Below are positions 45,625 to 60,029 of a stretch of DNA of 64,000 nt, one piece after another. The notes below the pieces were generated by a model. That model did no database searches. It was given only the letters and a program-made list of their open reading frames with translations, and had not been told where the DNA came from. A program made the translations under genes and the position numbers. Within the stretch, counting starts at the first letter, position 1. The number at the start of each line of letters is the position of its first letter. The DNA comes from Callipepla californica brunnescens (taxonomy: Eukaryota > Chordata > Aves > Galliformes > Odontophoridae), in NCBI GenBank assembly GCA_023055505.1, contig JALIRH010000023.1, forward strand, positions 12,024,271 through 12,088,270, given 5' to 3'.

Positions 45625-46022
45625 TTAGGGGGCCACAAGGATAATTAAGGGCTTGGAGAAAAGAAAATGGAGGGGGAATCTAATGAACATTTATAAATAC
45701 CTAAAGGGAGGTGTGAGCCAAATGGATGAGGCCAGGTTCTTCTTGGTGGTGTGTATCAGACAAAGAGTATTGGCCTAAAACTTGAACATAGAAAGTTCCA
45801 TACAAACAGGCAGAAGAACTTCTTTATATTGAAGGTGATGGAGCACTGGAACAGGTTTCCCAGAGAGGTTGTGGAGTTTCCTTCTATGGAGGTATTCAAG
45901 ACCCATCTAGATGCCTACCAGTGTGACCTATTGTAGGGTATCTGCTTTAGCAGGGGTGTTGACTTGACGATCATTTAAAGTGCCTTCCAACTCCTGAAAT
46001 TCTTAGGTTCTGTGATTCTTTA
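45625..46022 (+). mobile_element. CR1 3' fragment
   Basis: C-terminal ORF2 and 3' end of a CR1, with GATGGAGCACTGGAACAGG, CCCAGAGAGGTTGTGGAG and the tail TTCTTAGGTTCTGTGATTC. A 61-codon frame at 45751-45936 is the remnant of the ORF2 C-terminus. Confidence 0.9.
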
Positions 46023-46024
46023 AT

Positions 46025-48430
46025 AAAGAAGTTAGTAACACTATTAACAAAGATATTTCTCTCTGTTTAGCTATGCATAAATTAAACAAGGTTTGTAGAT
46101 AGTGCAGTTAAGATGTCAGTAGAAGAGTACTGGAAAAAAAGATATTCTGTCAATCATTTTAGAAGTAAACTTGTATTTTTCATGGAAAGGAATTTTTAGA
46201 GATGACAGGTGTGCTAGTGTTAAGATCTGTTGATGGATCATGTAGTACTCTAAGACCTTTATGTCAACTTGAAAATGCCTGTATTTTTTGAGATCTGTCA
46301 TAACTGGTGATGTTTACAGTAAAAAAAAACATGGAAAGACATTTTTCTTTCTTTCTTTCTAAGTGGGGCTTTCACATTCTAAGTTAAACAAACAAGATCA
46401 TTTTAACCACTATTCCACCATACACTGCAATAAAAAAACAACATACCAAGCTACACCAAACCAAACCAACCAACCAACCAAACAAAACCCACAGAAATTT
46501 AAAAGTAGATATTCTGTGATCATTAGAATGCAAAAATGAAAAGTAATCTTTTCTAGTAAAGATGGAAGAACCATCCTCTGAAATGTTTGTGACAAATTTG
46601 TGAGTAGCAGCCCATAGTCTGTCAGCTCTGTGGATTATATTCCCTTTCATGAAATGATAATGGGATGAGATGAGTTGCACACTGAGATGAGATGAAAATC
46701 AGCTTTACCATAGAAACTTGACCTGCCATCTTTCCTTGGGGTGGTGCGCAGATGATGTCTGATGTCTAGACCTGGAGCCAGGGACATGACTTGCTAACTT
46801 GGCCTTGGACCTCTCTTGCTGCAATGGACTTACACCATGACTTGCTGCCACAGTGCCCTGGGTTTGTTGGGGTAAGACATTACCCTGCCTGTCTTACCAG
46901 CCTTTGCTCCTTCCTGACACCTTTATTTTCCAGGCTTGTGCCTTATTGTAGAGCTGTCTCTGTGTTCTAAGCCTGATTTAAACAGTTCAGTAGAGATAGA
47001 ATTTGGAACTATTTACTTCTGAGCTATGCTGGACATCCCTCAGTAGCCTTGATTGCCTATTTATTTGTGTCATCAAGTGTTAGTAACATAGTGTAACACT
47101 ACACAATTTGGTAAGTGAAAGAAGAGAACATGAGCTCATGCAACAAAAATTAGTTAAAGATATGAATTTAATGGTTTGTGCTTTAATGATCCTCAATTGG
47201 ATATTCTTGTTAGCAGAAAGTATCCAAATTGCACTTTTGACACCCATTTATACATATTATAGATCAAGATGATTTTTCCAGTCCACAAAATTTCACACTG
47301 TTTTTCCTTTCCTGCTCTTGAATTTAATATTACCAATGATTTTTTTTTTTTAATTGGTGTAATTACAGGAGAAGTAGAAGTAGCTGTTTAGATATTAGGT
47401 GTCTAAGTCCAAGAGAACAGAATTAAGAACAAGAGGATTGCTCAGGTCAGAAAGAACTTGATCTCATTAATCCGATCTCTTGTTCAAAGTAAGGTTGACA
47501 CAGAATTCAGACCAGATTTCTTGGCTGTATGCAGTTGGATATTAAAAACCCAAAGCTCAACCTCTCAGTGCTGCAGTTCCAATTGCTGGTCTCTCCTTTA
47601 ATGAGGTGTTGCTGTTCTTCCTTAACCTAGAATCAGAACCTCTCTTGCTTATGATTGTGACCACTAGACCACTATCTCTTGTCTTGCCATCAGTATGACA
47701 GTAAAGCCAGTAGGTATGTCTCTCTGAAAACTTTCATTGTTTTTTGTTGTTTATTTATTTATGCAGGCTTCTGTTTGGTGCCACCAAAGCTGTCAACATC
47801 TGAAATAGTCATAATCCTGCAGGGCAAGGTTCCTGATGACCAGTTCTGAATTCAGTGTAATTATATGCCTTACAAATGTTGAGTAGCCTTTGTCTTTTGC
47901 CTCATTATTGTGGCCACAACATACTCATGCTGCTCTGGCATATCTTGGTCTTGTCCAATCTCCTGTGATCATCTTGGGTTATTCCTCACCACTGTCCAAG
48001 TTTTCCTAGATGGCAGCTCACCTCTCAAGTGGTCCTCTTTTGATACTATCTGTAAATCTGTTGTAAATGACTTCTGTGTTTACCGGAACAGGACCACATT
48101 TCCTTTGTTTAGCATTTTTCTTTTAGAATTAAATGAGAGAAAATGCTATTTTTGTTGCCTTTTATATCTCTTGTAACATTTCAACTTTTCTGAGTTTCGT
48201 TTTTCCCAGTCTTATCCAGTGTGGCCTCCAGTGCTTCTATATTTTTCCTTCATTATTCTCTGTGTTTCTGCATCCTGTACATGTTCCTTTTCTATTGGCT
48301 TGGTTGTGAATTTTCTGTTTTGCTACAGTAGCCTTTTTCCATGAAGCAGGCTAGTTCTCGTGACCAAAGGATGTTGCCTTCAGTAACTGCCAAATATTTT
48401 TTTATCCTTCAGTACTCTTTTTCATGAGAT
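46025..48430. other. Intergenic DNA, nothing recognised
   Basis: No gene or repeat family recognised. Contains a short (CCAA)n run at about 46466-46480. A moderately GC-rich stretch at 46720-46930 resembles no element known to me. Confidence 0.5.
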
Positions 48431-48435
48431 TTACT

Positions 48436-48735
48436 AAATCACAGAATGGTTATGGTTGCAAGGGGGGGCCTCTGGGATTATCTGGTTCAACTCCCACCTC
48501 AAGCAGGGACTCTCAGAGCAGGTTGTCCAGGACCATGTCCAGGAATCTTTTGGTCTCCAGGAATGGAGACTTTACATCATCTCTAGGCAACCTTTTTCAG
48601 TGCTTCATTGCTTATACAGTAGTCTATTGTGATGTTAAGATGGAACCTCTTCTGTTCCAATTCATGCCCATTGCATTTGTACTAGCAATGGGAACCACTA
48701 AGAGAGCATGGAAGCTTTTACCATACCAATTCCAT
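48436..48735 (-). mobile_element. CR1 3' fragment
   Basis: Begins AAATCACAGAATGGTTATGG, followed by TCAAGCAGGGACTCTCAGAG and CCTTTTTCAGTGCTTCA, the reverse complement of a CR1 3' end. The distal part is diverged. Confidence 0.85.
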
Positions 48736-48739
48736 AAAT

Positions 48740-50950
48740 AACCCAAAGAATAATTCCTGAAGTCCAAGATCTGTGCTCTGGTATTCTCTTACCTTTCAGG
48801 ATCTTGAGCTCCATTGTTTCATAGTTGCTATAGCCAGTGGTTACCTCATTCACTACAAGTTATTTTTTACTATTGAGTGAAAGGTGGGGATCAGCAAGGG
48901 ATATCAACCACATACTCAGAAAAGTCTTGGTAATATCCCTCTAGTGTCCCAGTTCTAATTACCCGGCAATCCACAAATCTCCGGTCAGGTTAGCAGAAGG
49001 ATGTTCCAACCCCTGCAAGAAGAAATTTCTAAAAACTGCTATGATTCTATGATATTTCTTTCTACAACTGTAGATATCTTAAGCTTTCAGTTTCTTCTGT
49101 CTTGGAAGTCCCCAGACATCTCTTACTCAAGTGAAGCCTTTACAGTAATTGATTTTTACTCACTGCCTCCACTTTCCTCTTTGCTTAGGTTAATAGATTT
49201 TAGTGTATAGCACAAATAGAATTCTGCAGAATCTGCTGTAGCTTGTACTCAGATCCTTCCATCCTGCATCAGTTCAGCGTATCATGTCAGGAGATACTGA
49301 CAAAAGTTCCTCAGTATATATTCAAAGCAGTCAGAAAGTTTAAAATTGGAAAACACACATCTGTTTGTTCAGACTATGAAAACACAGTATTCATTCCCAA
49401 ACTGTTCTAGAACACATGAAAAGCCATATGATTGTAATGATTTTGCTTCATGGTTTTTCTATTGCTGTGAACGGTACCTTGAAAAGTCATTAAAGGTCAG
49501 TGCCAGGAAATAAATTCCTACTGAATGAACTCCTACATAGTCTGTAGTGGAAAGCTGTTTTCTATTCAGGTAAACATTCTTTTTGCAGTTCTTCAGTTGT
49601 AAACTTGTTTTGCTTTGTAGTTTGGAATAACAGATTATAACAGTTAACCATACTTCAGGTGTGGTGATTTATTAGCCAAATATCTCAAATATAGAACAGC
49701 ATGAATTTATTATCAAATTATGAAATGATATGAAAAGAAAAACACCACTGGCATTAATTGATGTAAATCAAATACATTATGTTTTCCTGTGGAAATGAAA
49801 CCTATGGCAAACTCACTGATGGAGAATTTTTACTTAGTTTAACATATAGTAAAGCTGATACAAGGTGGTCTTCTATTTTTTATTCAAAATATAAAAGTAT
49901 CATAAGCAACACATAAAAGTCCCATTTATCCTACCAATAAAAGCTTTACGTTTTAACAAGTTACATCCGACTAGTATTGGTGAATGTAACCATAAGCATT
50001 TAATCCATAGTGGTCTGTTAAATATCCGATTTGCTGTAATGGTGAATGTATGTCAGTCTCAGATAATATAAATTAATTTAGCTCCATTGGTTTTAGTAAC
50101 AGAATTACAGTGAACCTTCATTTACAGCAAAGAGTTGGCATATTTGTGTGGGTTGTTTTAGTAGGTCCATTCACTAATTACAACACTACAAATGTTATGT
50201 TTACTGTTTCAAGCAACAGCAGAGATTACTCACTTTGTTTTGTCTTTACTATCTACATTTCTCTATTTTATTTAGAGAATTTAAAATAAAATAAATGGTT
50301 GACATCAAACCCTACTTACTGACACAGTACATCATTGGCAATGCCATTCTGAAAGAATAACAGTGTAAGATTTTTTTGCACAGTTCAAATTATATCTGAG
50401 ATTTCCATACACACCTTGAGTTATTCATTTTTTCCTGGTGCATTCCTTTTGTTGTGTCAGATTTTTGAATGTCCTATTCTTATTATGTTACATCTCACAA
50501 CATCAAGCAATCTTATTAATAATTTTAAAAGTACATGCAGATGGGATACAGTAAGATTCAGTTCTAGATTAATGATAATTAAAATAGCATTAGTCAATCA
50601 TCTGTCATGGGCAATAATTTTCTTATATTCATCCAGCAATTTGAATTGTAATTAGTGAACATTTTATTTTGCAAGTGAGGCTAATTCAGTCTCCACAGAG
50701 GTAAAATTTGTATTAGTTGTCTTGAAAAAAAAAAAGAAAAAAAGACTCTTAATAAGTATCCAGAAAATGATAAAGCAAAGAGCAAGGTCTTTCTTCAAAA
50801 TTTTGTATAGCTTATTATTTTTTTTTAATGTATTAAGTCAATCATGTAATAAACATGTGTTAGGTTAATTGATATTGTTTTCTTAAAGTACTGAATTTTC
50901 GTAATTAGACTCATGTATTCCATAATCATTTAACAGCAGATTAATTAAAA
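48740..50950. other. Intergenic DNA, nothing recognised
   Basis: AT-rich, no gene or repeat family recognised. Confidence 0.5.
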
Positions 50951-50952
50951 TA

Positions 50953-51820
50953 ACAGAATCATAGAATGCCTTACATTGGAGGGAACCTTAAAGATAATTT
51001 CTCTCCAGCCTTCCTGGCATGGGGAGAGTTGCCACCCACCAGATCAGGTTGTCCAGGATTCCATCCAACTTGGCCTTGAATGCCTGCAGAGATGAGCATC
51101 TACAACTACTCTGGGCAATCTGTTCTAGTGCCTCACTACCCTCTGAGTTAATAATTTATTCCTAAATCTGAACAACATCTACCCTCTTTTAGCTTAGCTT
51201 TTAGCCACTGCTCCTTGTCCTATTAATATCAGACTGTGTAAAGAGATGGGCCACCCTCCTGGTTGTAAGCTGCCTTTGAGTACTGGTAGGCCGCAGTGAG
51301 GTCTCCCTGGAACAAGATAAACAAGTTCAACTCCGTCAACCTTTCTTCATAGGAGGGATCCTGCAGCTCTCTGATAATCTGAGTGGTCTTCCTCTGTATC
51401 CACTCTAATGGTTCTGTGTTCTTCCTGTACAGGGGCTGCAGTCTTGGACACAGCACTCCAGAAGGAACCTCACAAGGGCAGAATCAAGGGGAAAACCATC
51501 TCCCTCCCTCTACTGGCCATCTCTCTTCTGCTGCAGCCCAGGATACTGTTTGCTGTCTGAGCTGCAAGCACACACTATTGGCTCCTGTCCAGCTCTTGTA
51601 CATCAGAGCTCCCAAGTCCTTCTCCACAGGGCTGATCTAAATGAGTTCAGCACTTTTATCTGGGATTGCTTTGATCCAAGTGCAACACCTTACACTTGGC
51701 CTTGTTAACCTTATTAGAATCCCATGTATCCACTTTTCAAACATGTCCAGGTCCTTCTGGATGGTGTCCTGCCTTCTGTTGGGTCAGCTGCACCACTCAG
51801 TTTCGTGTCATCATGTCTAC
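50953..51820 (-). mobile_element. CR1 3' half
   Basis: Reverse complement of CR1 ORF2 C-terminus and 3' end: CAGAATCATAGAATGCCTTAC at the left, then GATCAGGTTGTCCAGG, TGCTCCTTGTCC, GGGGCTGCAGTCTTGGACAC and CACTTGGCCTTGTTAACC. Minus frame 51229-51456 is a piece of ORF2 (LEWIQRKTTQIIRELQDPSY). Broken throughout. Confidence 0.9.
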
Positions 51821-51824
51821 TTAA

Positions 51825-53318
51825 AATATGTGAAATCATTTTCCACTCAAACAATGAAAGTTTACTATGCTTAAACATATGTAACACTAATAATTTCTGA
51901 ACCTGTTCTCCATATTCTCTCATGTTTCTTATTCTCAGGTAGTGTAAATGTACTTAAATCTGACTGAAGGCGAAACTGTTCTGCAGTGGCTTCTGAAAAA
52001 GCAAAGTGCAGAAAATTTGGTCTATGTCTGTAGTTCAAGAGTTCACCTTCAGCAAGGAAACTTATATAAGTGATTGGAGTTTTTATTACTTTCAACAAAC
52101 ACAGACTTAGTGCCTAGAGAGAGATCTGCAGTTTCAAAATGATTCAATAGAGGTGACAAATGAGTGCCTACAGAGGAACGAGTGAGATCTGGAAGAGCGT
52201 AGCAGATAGGCATAAAATGAAAATAAGTGGCACTTGTCTAAGAGTTTGAAATAGCTCCAAAATAACACACATCACCACTGCTTCTTGTGGATATATGTTA
52301 GTTTTGAGAGCAATATTTCAGTGAAACAGTTGACTGACAAAAGCACAAGATTGGATAGAGGTTCCAGAAAGTAGAAGAAATTTTTTCCCCCTGAATTTAC
52401 AGAATGATACATACAATAAGCCTGGAGTCATGAATTTTACTTGAAAGTGACTGTTGATTAAAGTGGACTTTTTCAGCAGTGTAAGATGAAGGAACTAAGG
52501 CCTGCAATAGATCCAGGGTGCTTGTGTTGTGAACATATACAGTGAATATGCAGTTTTGATTGGCATGTTGCGATGGGAGCTGGCAATGAAAACTCTTGAA
52601 CTTTATCATTGCAAATGGTCTGACGTGCTTTCCTGGGGTCACTAAACATAGGCTGGCTGATGATGAGACCCTATGTGTCTCTACATATAGAGACTGAGCC
52701 GTTCAAGTGTCCATCTGCAACAGTGCAGTTGAACTGTTACCTTACCCATGATCTCCTCTGATCACTGACATCAGGGTTCAGCAAATTCCTCCTCCTCTTC
52801 TCCCACTCTGAGGAGCTATTTATGCTTTGTTTTCTTTGAAGATATCTTCTTGGCAATGAAACACTAAAGAAAATGGAAGTTTCTGCTTTAAAAAAAGGAA
52901 CCATAAAAATGCCATAGTTCAAACAAACCTTAAATAAAACAAACAAAACAAGTGGATGGTTCTGGTAATGTATTTGTCCTCTTTTCTGCTCTTTCAGATC
53001 AAATAATCTTCAAAGACAAAAATAGTATGCATCGAACACATCTTATTGTTTACAAAGTATCATGAAACTGAAGGCACAAAAGGCCAGATGGGTGGACAAA
53101 ACTACCATATTTCCAACACATTTTACTGTTTAGGATGTATCCATAGATGTCCCAGAAGTTACAGTGATACATACAACATATATTTACTGAGAATCTATTC
53201 CTTTGTACTTCAAAAAACTTAATCTGTATTTTAGCCACTGAGCTGTGCATTAACAATCAATACATGTTTCACAGATTAATATATTTCGTTGATAATCATT
53301 TTACCAAGCAAATGTATA
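51825..53318. other. Intergenic DNA, nothing recognised
   Basis: No gene or repeat family recognised. Confidence 0.5.
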
Positions 53319-53320
53319 CA

Positions 53321-53396
53321 ATCACAGAATCACAGAATAGCTTGGATTGGAATGGACCTGAAGAATCATCAAACTCCAATCCCCCGCCACAGGCAG
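53321..53396 (-). mobile_element. CR1 3'-end fragment
   Basis: AATCACAGAATCACAGAATAG, then TTGGAATGGACCTGAAGAATC and CTCCAATCCCC: reverse complement of the CR1 terminal repeat and 3' UTR, about 75 bp. Confidence 0.85.
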
Positions 53397-53399
53397 CAT

Positions 53400-56300
53400 T
53401 ACTATCCTTATTATTTGTAGTAGTAGCAAATTATCTTGAAAGAATATTTATTGTAAAGAAGGTGGAAGCTCAGTGCAAGGAAAGTCACTTATCTGTTTAT
53501 GGAAGAGACCCTGCTAATTAATAACTACTGACTTCAAGGTCAGAGCTTTTCACAGAGCACAATGAAATTAATAACAGTTTTTCTTTTGATTTTGCTGAAT
53601 TGTAGGCCAGGTCCATCATAACTGACAGAAATTATTAATATATAAATGTAGAAACTTTGCTGTAAGAAAACCAAGCTTGGCAAGTCTGCTTGAGGGATCT
53701 GGAAAAAATAATTTAACATGTAAGAATTAAGTGGCTGAAGATCTTTTGTCATTAAAGAAACTTTGTTTTATATATATAATCCTCATGACTATATATATAT
53801 ACACATACAGACATTAAATATATTAATATATATATTTTTAGATATTTTTTAGTGTCACTGCAGAAGTCTTTTCATCTACTAAGGTGAATGTTGATGCTGC
53901 CACATTGGAAATCAAATCAAAGGACATGAATGAGATGATTCCTGATTACAGAAATGCTGTACTGCCAATAACATAACCACTGCAGCCTGTTCTTTATAAC
54001 TATCGTTCACCACTGCACAGTGCTAGTTTTTATCTGCTTGAAAAGACATCTGCAGGTTCATTTTAAAATAAAGATTTGTATTTATTATTAATGAATATCC
54101 AAGTTCTAGCGACATTTGTCACAAGAAAGAGTTACAATAGAGTTCTTGAACACTATTCCAAACAACTGCATTACAGCCATTTAATACACCCCAGTATTTT
54201 CAATCAGATAGGATTGTTTTCTTCATTACAGTATGCAAACTGCTTTATGGTGTCATTGCCTAGCCATTTTTCTTTAAATGGGACAGTATTTCATTCCAGC
54301 TATGAAGTTAATACATGTGATAACTGATTTTCAGAATACTAAGTCCCATATCTCTATCTCGCCTTTGGGAATTTGACAACTGAACAGTTCTGAATATCTC
54401 ACTAATGCTTAATAATATCAAGTCCCAGATCAGATAAACACTTTTGATGTACATGATCTGCAGAATATATTTACACTCTCTCTTACAGTAGTGTCTGAAA
54501 AACTCTGAATTCTTACATAGAGATATTGTACATATGATACACAATGTAATTTACTAGATGCCCTATGCATTAAAATCTAATGAGGCAGGATTACATATCT
54601 AACTTCTCTACATACTCAGTCTCTTACTGATGGCTAGCTGCTTTTCAGGTTCTGCTTCAGCTATAGTTGGAAAGTGTATGTCCTGGAGCAAAATTGAAAG
54701 AAATGCTGAGGCTCTTTACATTTTGTAGAGAGTTTATAAAAGACAAGATGATGAAATATTTTTGATGTTGAAAATGGCACCAGTTGCTCAGAAACCCTTA
54801 AATAAGAAAAGAAGTAGAAATGAGATGTAACACATCAAGGCTAATTTCTAGGGGGGCTCAATTTTCCAAAACCTGCAAAAAATTAAATCAAATTCCACTA
54901 CAAAAATGTCTTTCCAAGAACTTTTCAGTGAATGTAAATATAACATTTCCTTTCTATCTACAAATAGACTTGAATGAAGGGAAGACAACAACTTCCTCTC
55001 TAAAAAATGTTGGTAACTGTAGGAAATGTAACACAGACATCCTCTAGTAAACAAATAAGTTATTCCTAGAGGAAGAAGAATACAGAGAAGAATGAAGTTC
55101 AATGCTAACACTGCAGTTTCTTTATTTTACACAGGGCTTCCTAGAAGCACTGTAGTATTTTGAAGGTATAATGTCCTTCATCACTCAGAGGAAAATTCCT
55201 CTCTCCTGTTTAATCCATGATATTTCCCTCCATGAAACTGCAAATGTGTTGGTTGTTGCTTTTCTTGGAGCAATGTAGGCATGGTACTGTGTTTGTTAAT
55301 AAAACGATCAATTACTTTTTATCACCATTGCCACTACAAGCACTGACAAGGAACCAATGATGTCATATACTGTTCAAATGCAGAATAAAATCATACCTGA
55401 TTGAAAGTCAAGAATCTGTAGAGGTATACAAAGTAAAATTACAATTTTGCAGAAGAATATTTATCATGCTAAAGAGACAATAGTTCAGCAGAACAGCAGA
55501 ATAGTTACTCTGAGTCTTTTTTGTAGACATTGAAGCTAGGAGAATTTGAAGAGTGCCTATAAGAGAGTCTATTGAAGAATAAGTGAGTACATTTTATGTT
55601 TATATATTGAGGATTCTGCCAAACCTGAATGATAGCCTAAGGTAAAAAGCAGAAAGTATTTAACAAAAACAGGACCTGATCATTTGCAGTGGTGAATGAA
55701 ACATGATCTGTATGGAGGGAAATGTGTTGTGAAGACTCTTTCAGTGGGAGAAAATTAGCTTGTGTTTGATATGTCAGAGAATTCAATGCTTAGAATGAAA
55801 AGAAATTGGCATAAATTCAGCAATCCCCATGTAACACTTGAATATCAGTCTGACAAGAATCTTCATGTTACAAGATAGAAGTCTACATAATTGTGACCCT
55901 GGAAAATGCAGCAAATAGTATATATTCTGCACGTGTGCAACAAGACAGTTTGTTTCCAAACCTTTAAATATTATTCTCATCCCAGAATAAGATACAAATA
56001 ATTTACAGTAATAATAGAACTGTTTGTCTAGTAAAGGCTGATTTTTGTCTACTACAGAGCAAAGCGTTACCGTGCTTCAGTATAAACCCATACATGTTCA
56101 GTGTATTTAAACTCTCTCTTCCATCTCCGTAAAGACAAATACACATTATTCAGAAATCCCCTACATATCTTCACTCATTTCTAGATTCAAAGTTGTATAG
56201 CTCACATACAAAAGAATAGCTGTTTTCATTAGGGAAGACAAATATGTTAAACAGATTGTAAGTAAATCCTGATGCCAACAAATTGTACTCCTAAGATTCT

Positions 56301-59015
56301 TTAAAATTAAGTATAAAACACTTGATTATAAAAAATTTTGCAATTAATATTTATGACAAGATATGATGCTCAGGAAACAAGCAGACAAAAAATCATTTCA
56401 GAACAAAGACAATGGACTTTGCATTTGTGCTCATTCAGACACTTCCAAAGAAGCAAATAGCATAGAGTTCTGTGGCTGTTGAAGTAATTTTGGCTGCAAG
56501 GGTCCTTACAGTAGACCAGTGACATGAAGGAATACTCTCATGAATTTTGGTTGTGAGCTAAAAACTGGATAATCAGATGGATGTCGCTAAGTCTTTTTCA
56601 CAGTACTTCACTGAACATTTTCTTGTATTAAGCAACATGGTCAGAAAAGTGAAGACAAACATTATATATTTATATGTACTTCTTACTGATACTGAAAAGA
56701 GAAAAAGAATTGCTAACTGTATTTTGTATCATCTTTCAGGAAATATAATTTGTGAAATAATGAATATTTAGAGAAACTATTTAAGCAATTCAATCAATGT
56801 GACAGAGAATAGGACAATTACAAACCTGTCTGAAAATTGTCAGTTGAATATATGGGGAAGAAGAAGAAAAGGTGAGAGAAGTCAGAAGCATGAGTGTTTT
56901 AATCCTGCACTTCGTGAAACCTTCCTCATTGAGATGTCCTGGGAACAGCTGAAGTGATACAGATTCCATTTAGAGCATCTCTGCTTCACTGCCTTTATCC
57001 CTCCAAACTGCAATGCTCTCTCATAGCTGTATTTCTTAAGTAGCTCAGCTGATAGTAAAGGGCAACTATAGCTCTGTATCAGTGAACAGCAATTTCTGGA
57101 GAGAGAGGGCTCTAACAATTGAGAGCTACTAGTATGCTTGAATTTTGTAGTTTCTGTATTATGGGTTAGAAAAAAAAAGCAATTTTCTGTTCAGAAGCAT
57201 TGAAGTTCTTTGATTCTGTGTGTTTTGCTAAGAGCATCTATTTCTTCAGATTCTTTTTTCTTTTAAGGGTTGAATGAAAGAGAGTGATTTGCTGTACGTA
57301 TGAGAACAAAAACATTTGCTAAGGCTCAAAATAATGACCAATATAGATCAGGCACCAGACCTTACTGGGGATGAGATTCATAACATCCAGTTAAAAACAT
57401 TAAACTAGTACCTGTGGACTCTCTTCACAAGAAAAAGAAAGATTCAGAAGCAATGTGTTCTAAAATAAAGATGTGATATGGGACAGATGAACCATGTTCT
57501 AATGCATTTTTTCCCCCCCACTTCCTTCAAAGAGATCCAGAAGCAGGTAGTTGGATGCAGAGGACTAAAATTAGACCAGCCTTGAACTGACTATCAATTT
57601 TAATGAAGAAATCCACTTCACATTTATTTGCAGTCCATGTTTCACTAAATTCTGAACGTATTAAGAAAACTGAATTTTTGTAAGATACTACAATGATCAT
57701 ACAATGTGACATTTTAAGACAGTGTTTTTCTTATCTTTTCCTTCTATTAGGAAATATCTTTAACAGTAGATATAATAGTTTTCCCTACAGTACAAGCTCC
57801 TTTCAAGAAGATCCACTAGCATGTTCCCTTCAGTAAAGGCACACAAGATTTTCTATGTGTTATGTGAAGGTGTAAACCTAGACATAGCCTTAGCATTTCT
57901 GTAAAAGTTAGAACATTTTCTCCTTGTGTTCAGAGTTAGCACAGAGGAATTTTTAAAACCTGCATCACAACTGTAATATGATGTTTGGATTATCATTGGC
58001 AAATAAATGATTACATCAGGCTCACTAGTAAAATACACTTTAGAAGGCCCTTAGAAAGCACTCTTTGAAAAATGTAGTGATAAATATAAGCAACAGATGA
58101 AAATCTTTTAACAAATTCCTTTAATTTACTTTACAAAATAATTTATAACTCTAATAATGACTGACAATACCCACAATTTAAACTTAAAAGACATTCTTTT
58201 TTCTTGAGTTACATACAGCCCCGCAGTATATACTGTCTTAAGATAGGGAGCTATTAGTATCCAGAAAATACACCAGTATATCAACTCATGAACTCCAAAC
58301 TAGTTTAGCTATTTTACAGATACTGCATATGAATTTCCCAAGTGTTCCTAACTAGTACCTACAGGAAATGATTTGTGATGGAACTATCTTATGATTTACA
58401 AGGACCAGAAAAGTTATTTTGCATGCTAAAGGATAATATATGATTAGTAATAGAGGAAGTGGTACAAGAGATTTCAAGGAGGAATCAGGTGTCCTGGGTG
58501 AGTCCTCAGTGTTACAGTTGCCCAGCTCATGCACTGGGGTCTACTGTGTTTTGAGTGATCCCTCCACAGCAAATGGACAAAAAACCCTTAGCTGGGACTG
58601 GTACAAACACAGGCAAGTTTCTCTGACAGGGGAGAGATTTAGTTTTCTAACCAAATTCATGTACTGAATTAGAAATGTTAATAAACGTAGAGCTGCTTTG
58701 CTTAAGAAAATACACATAGTTCAAACTGTGAATACATTCCTTTGAACATTTCTCAGTTTTGTACCAAGTCACATGAAGCATATTAAAAACTGGGAATGTT
58801 CGAATTGATAGAAAAAAAGAGGGTCTGCTTTGGTCCTTTTCCCGTACTTTTGACACAAGAATCACTTTTATCACATTCTACACATGATAAAAAGGTAATA
58901 TCTAGGGAAAACAAGTAGTATCATTTATTAGACTAATAAATTCTTTTATCAGTCTGTTCTTTTCAGCATATCTAAGTTATTCTCTGGCTGGCAATGATAT
59001 AAGATGTTCATGTTT
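53400..59015. other. Intergenic DNA, nothing recognised
   Basis: 5.6 kb of AT-rich DNA. It has a TA-rich patch at 53768-53845 but no recognised gene, repeat family or promoter. Confidence 0.5.
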
Positions 59016-59017
59016 TC

Positions 59018-59085
59018 TTAGAATCATAAAATGGATTGGGAGAGATGCTCATCTAGCTCCAGCTCCACTATAGGCAGGGTAACAC
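59018..59085 (-). mobile_element. CR1 3'-end fragment, diverged
   Basis: TAGAATCATAAAATGGATTGG followed by ATGCTCATCTAGCTCCAGC matches the reverse complement of a CR1 3' end. Only about 70 bp remains. Confidence 0.7.
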
Positions 59086-59802
59086 AGCTATAAAGCTGTG
59101 TGAAATTTTTTTGGTTTATTTATGATGAAGTAGATTATATTCCTATGTCCCTGACCAAAGTGATCATAACCATACAAATTATGTTTAGCGGTGTAATTTC
59201 ATTGTGAAATATCCACTTAATTCTCAATACATAAGTGTCAGGAGTTATTATCTATTCTCCTTAAGAAGTGAAATGTGTATCGTTACTTTTGCCCAAAACA
59301 CTTAGTAATAGTGGAAAGATTGGAAAGAAAAAAGAATTAAACATTAGACTGCACATTTACATTCTTCAATAATAGGGACAATGACTGATGTTGATAATAT
59401 GTTAAAATGAAGGAAAGAACTACTCTTGGGGTACCAAAATCTTATGAGACCATTGAAAAGAAGTGCAAAATGTAGGGTGGGATGATATGTACTGTATTAA
59501 AGTACCATGATAAGGTCAACACTATAAGGTTACTCGAGACAAATCTCAGAGATTCTTTGCTTGTCTTGAAAAAAGAAGAAGAGAAAAATAACAAGGTTAA
59601 TTTAATCACCTGTTTAATGTTTAGTATTGTTTTGATTATCAAATGTATTGTTCTAGGCCTGTGTAGCAGGAAATCAAATGTGAATAATCAATTAGTGCAT
59701 GCAGACTCTTTCACAAATAATTCTGTTTCAAAACCCCAGAAAACTTTCTCAGTTATCTAAGAAAGCACATGACTAAGCTCTATCTACCCTTTCAGATCAA
59801 AA

Positions 59803-60022
59803 TGTAAGCAAAAAATCATTCTGGCTTTGCATCGGTTTAACAGCTGACAGCACCTCATGCGTCTCTGCAATCAGCTTTCCCATCTACCCGCTGCGCATGT
59901 GATTTCTCCCCTTAACCACTCCCATCTCCAGGACTGAGACCTGAAAAGGAGTTATATAGAGAAACCACTGGAACTAATAAACATTGGATAATAAAAATTT
60001 CAAAATTTCCATTAGTCTACAA
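59803..60022 (+). mobile_element. Possible LTR remnant
   Basis: TTATATAGA (TATA-like) at 59952 is followed by AATAAA at 59976-59981 and CATTGGAT, an order and spacing close to the solo LTR at 27.8 kb. The region upstream is more GC-rich than its surroundings. Candidate ends TGTA and TACA lack a clear target duplication, so the boundaries are uncertain. Confidence 0.35.
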
Positions 60023-60029
60023 CAAGAAA

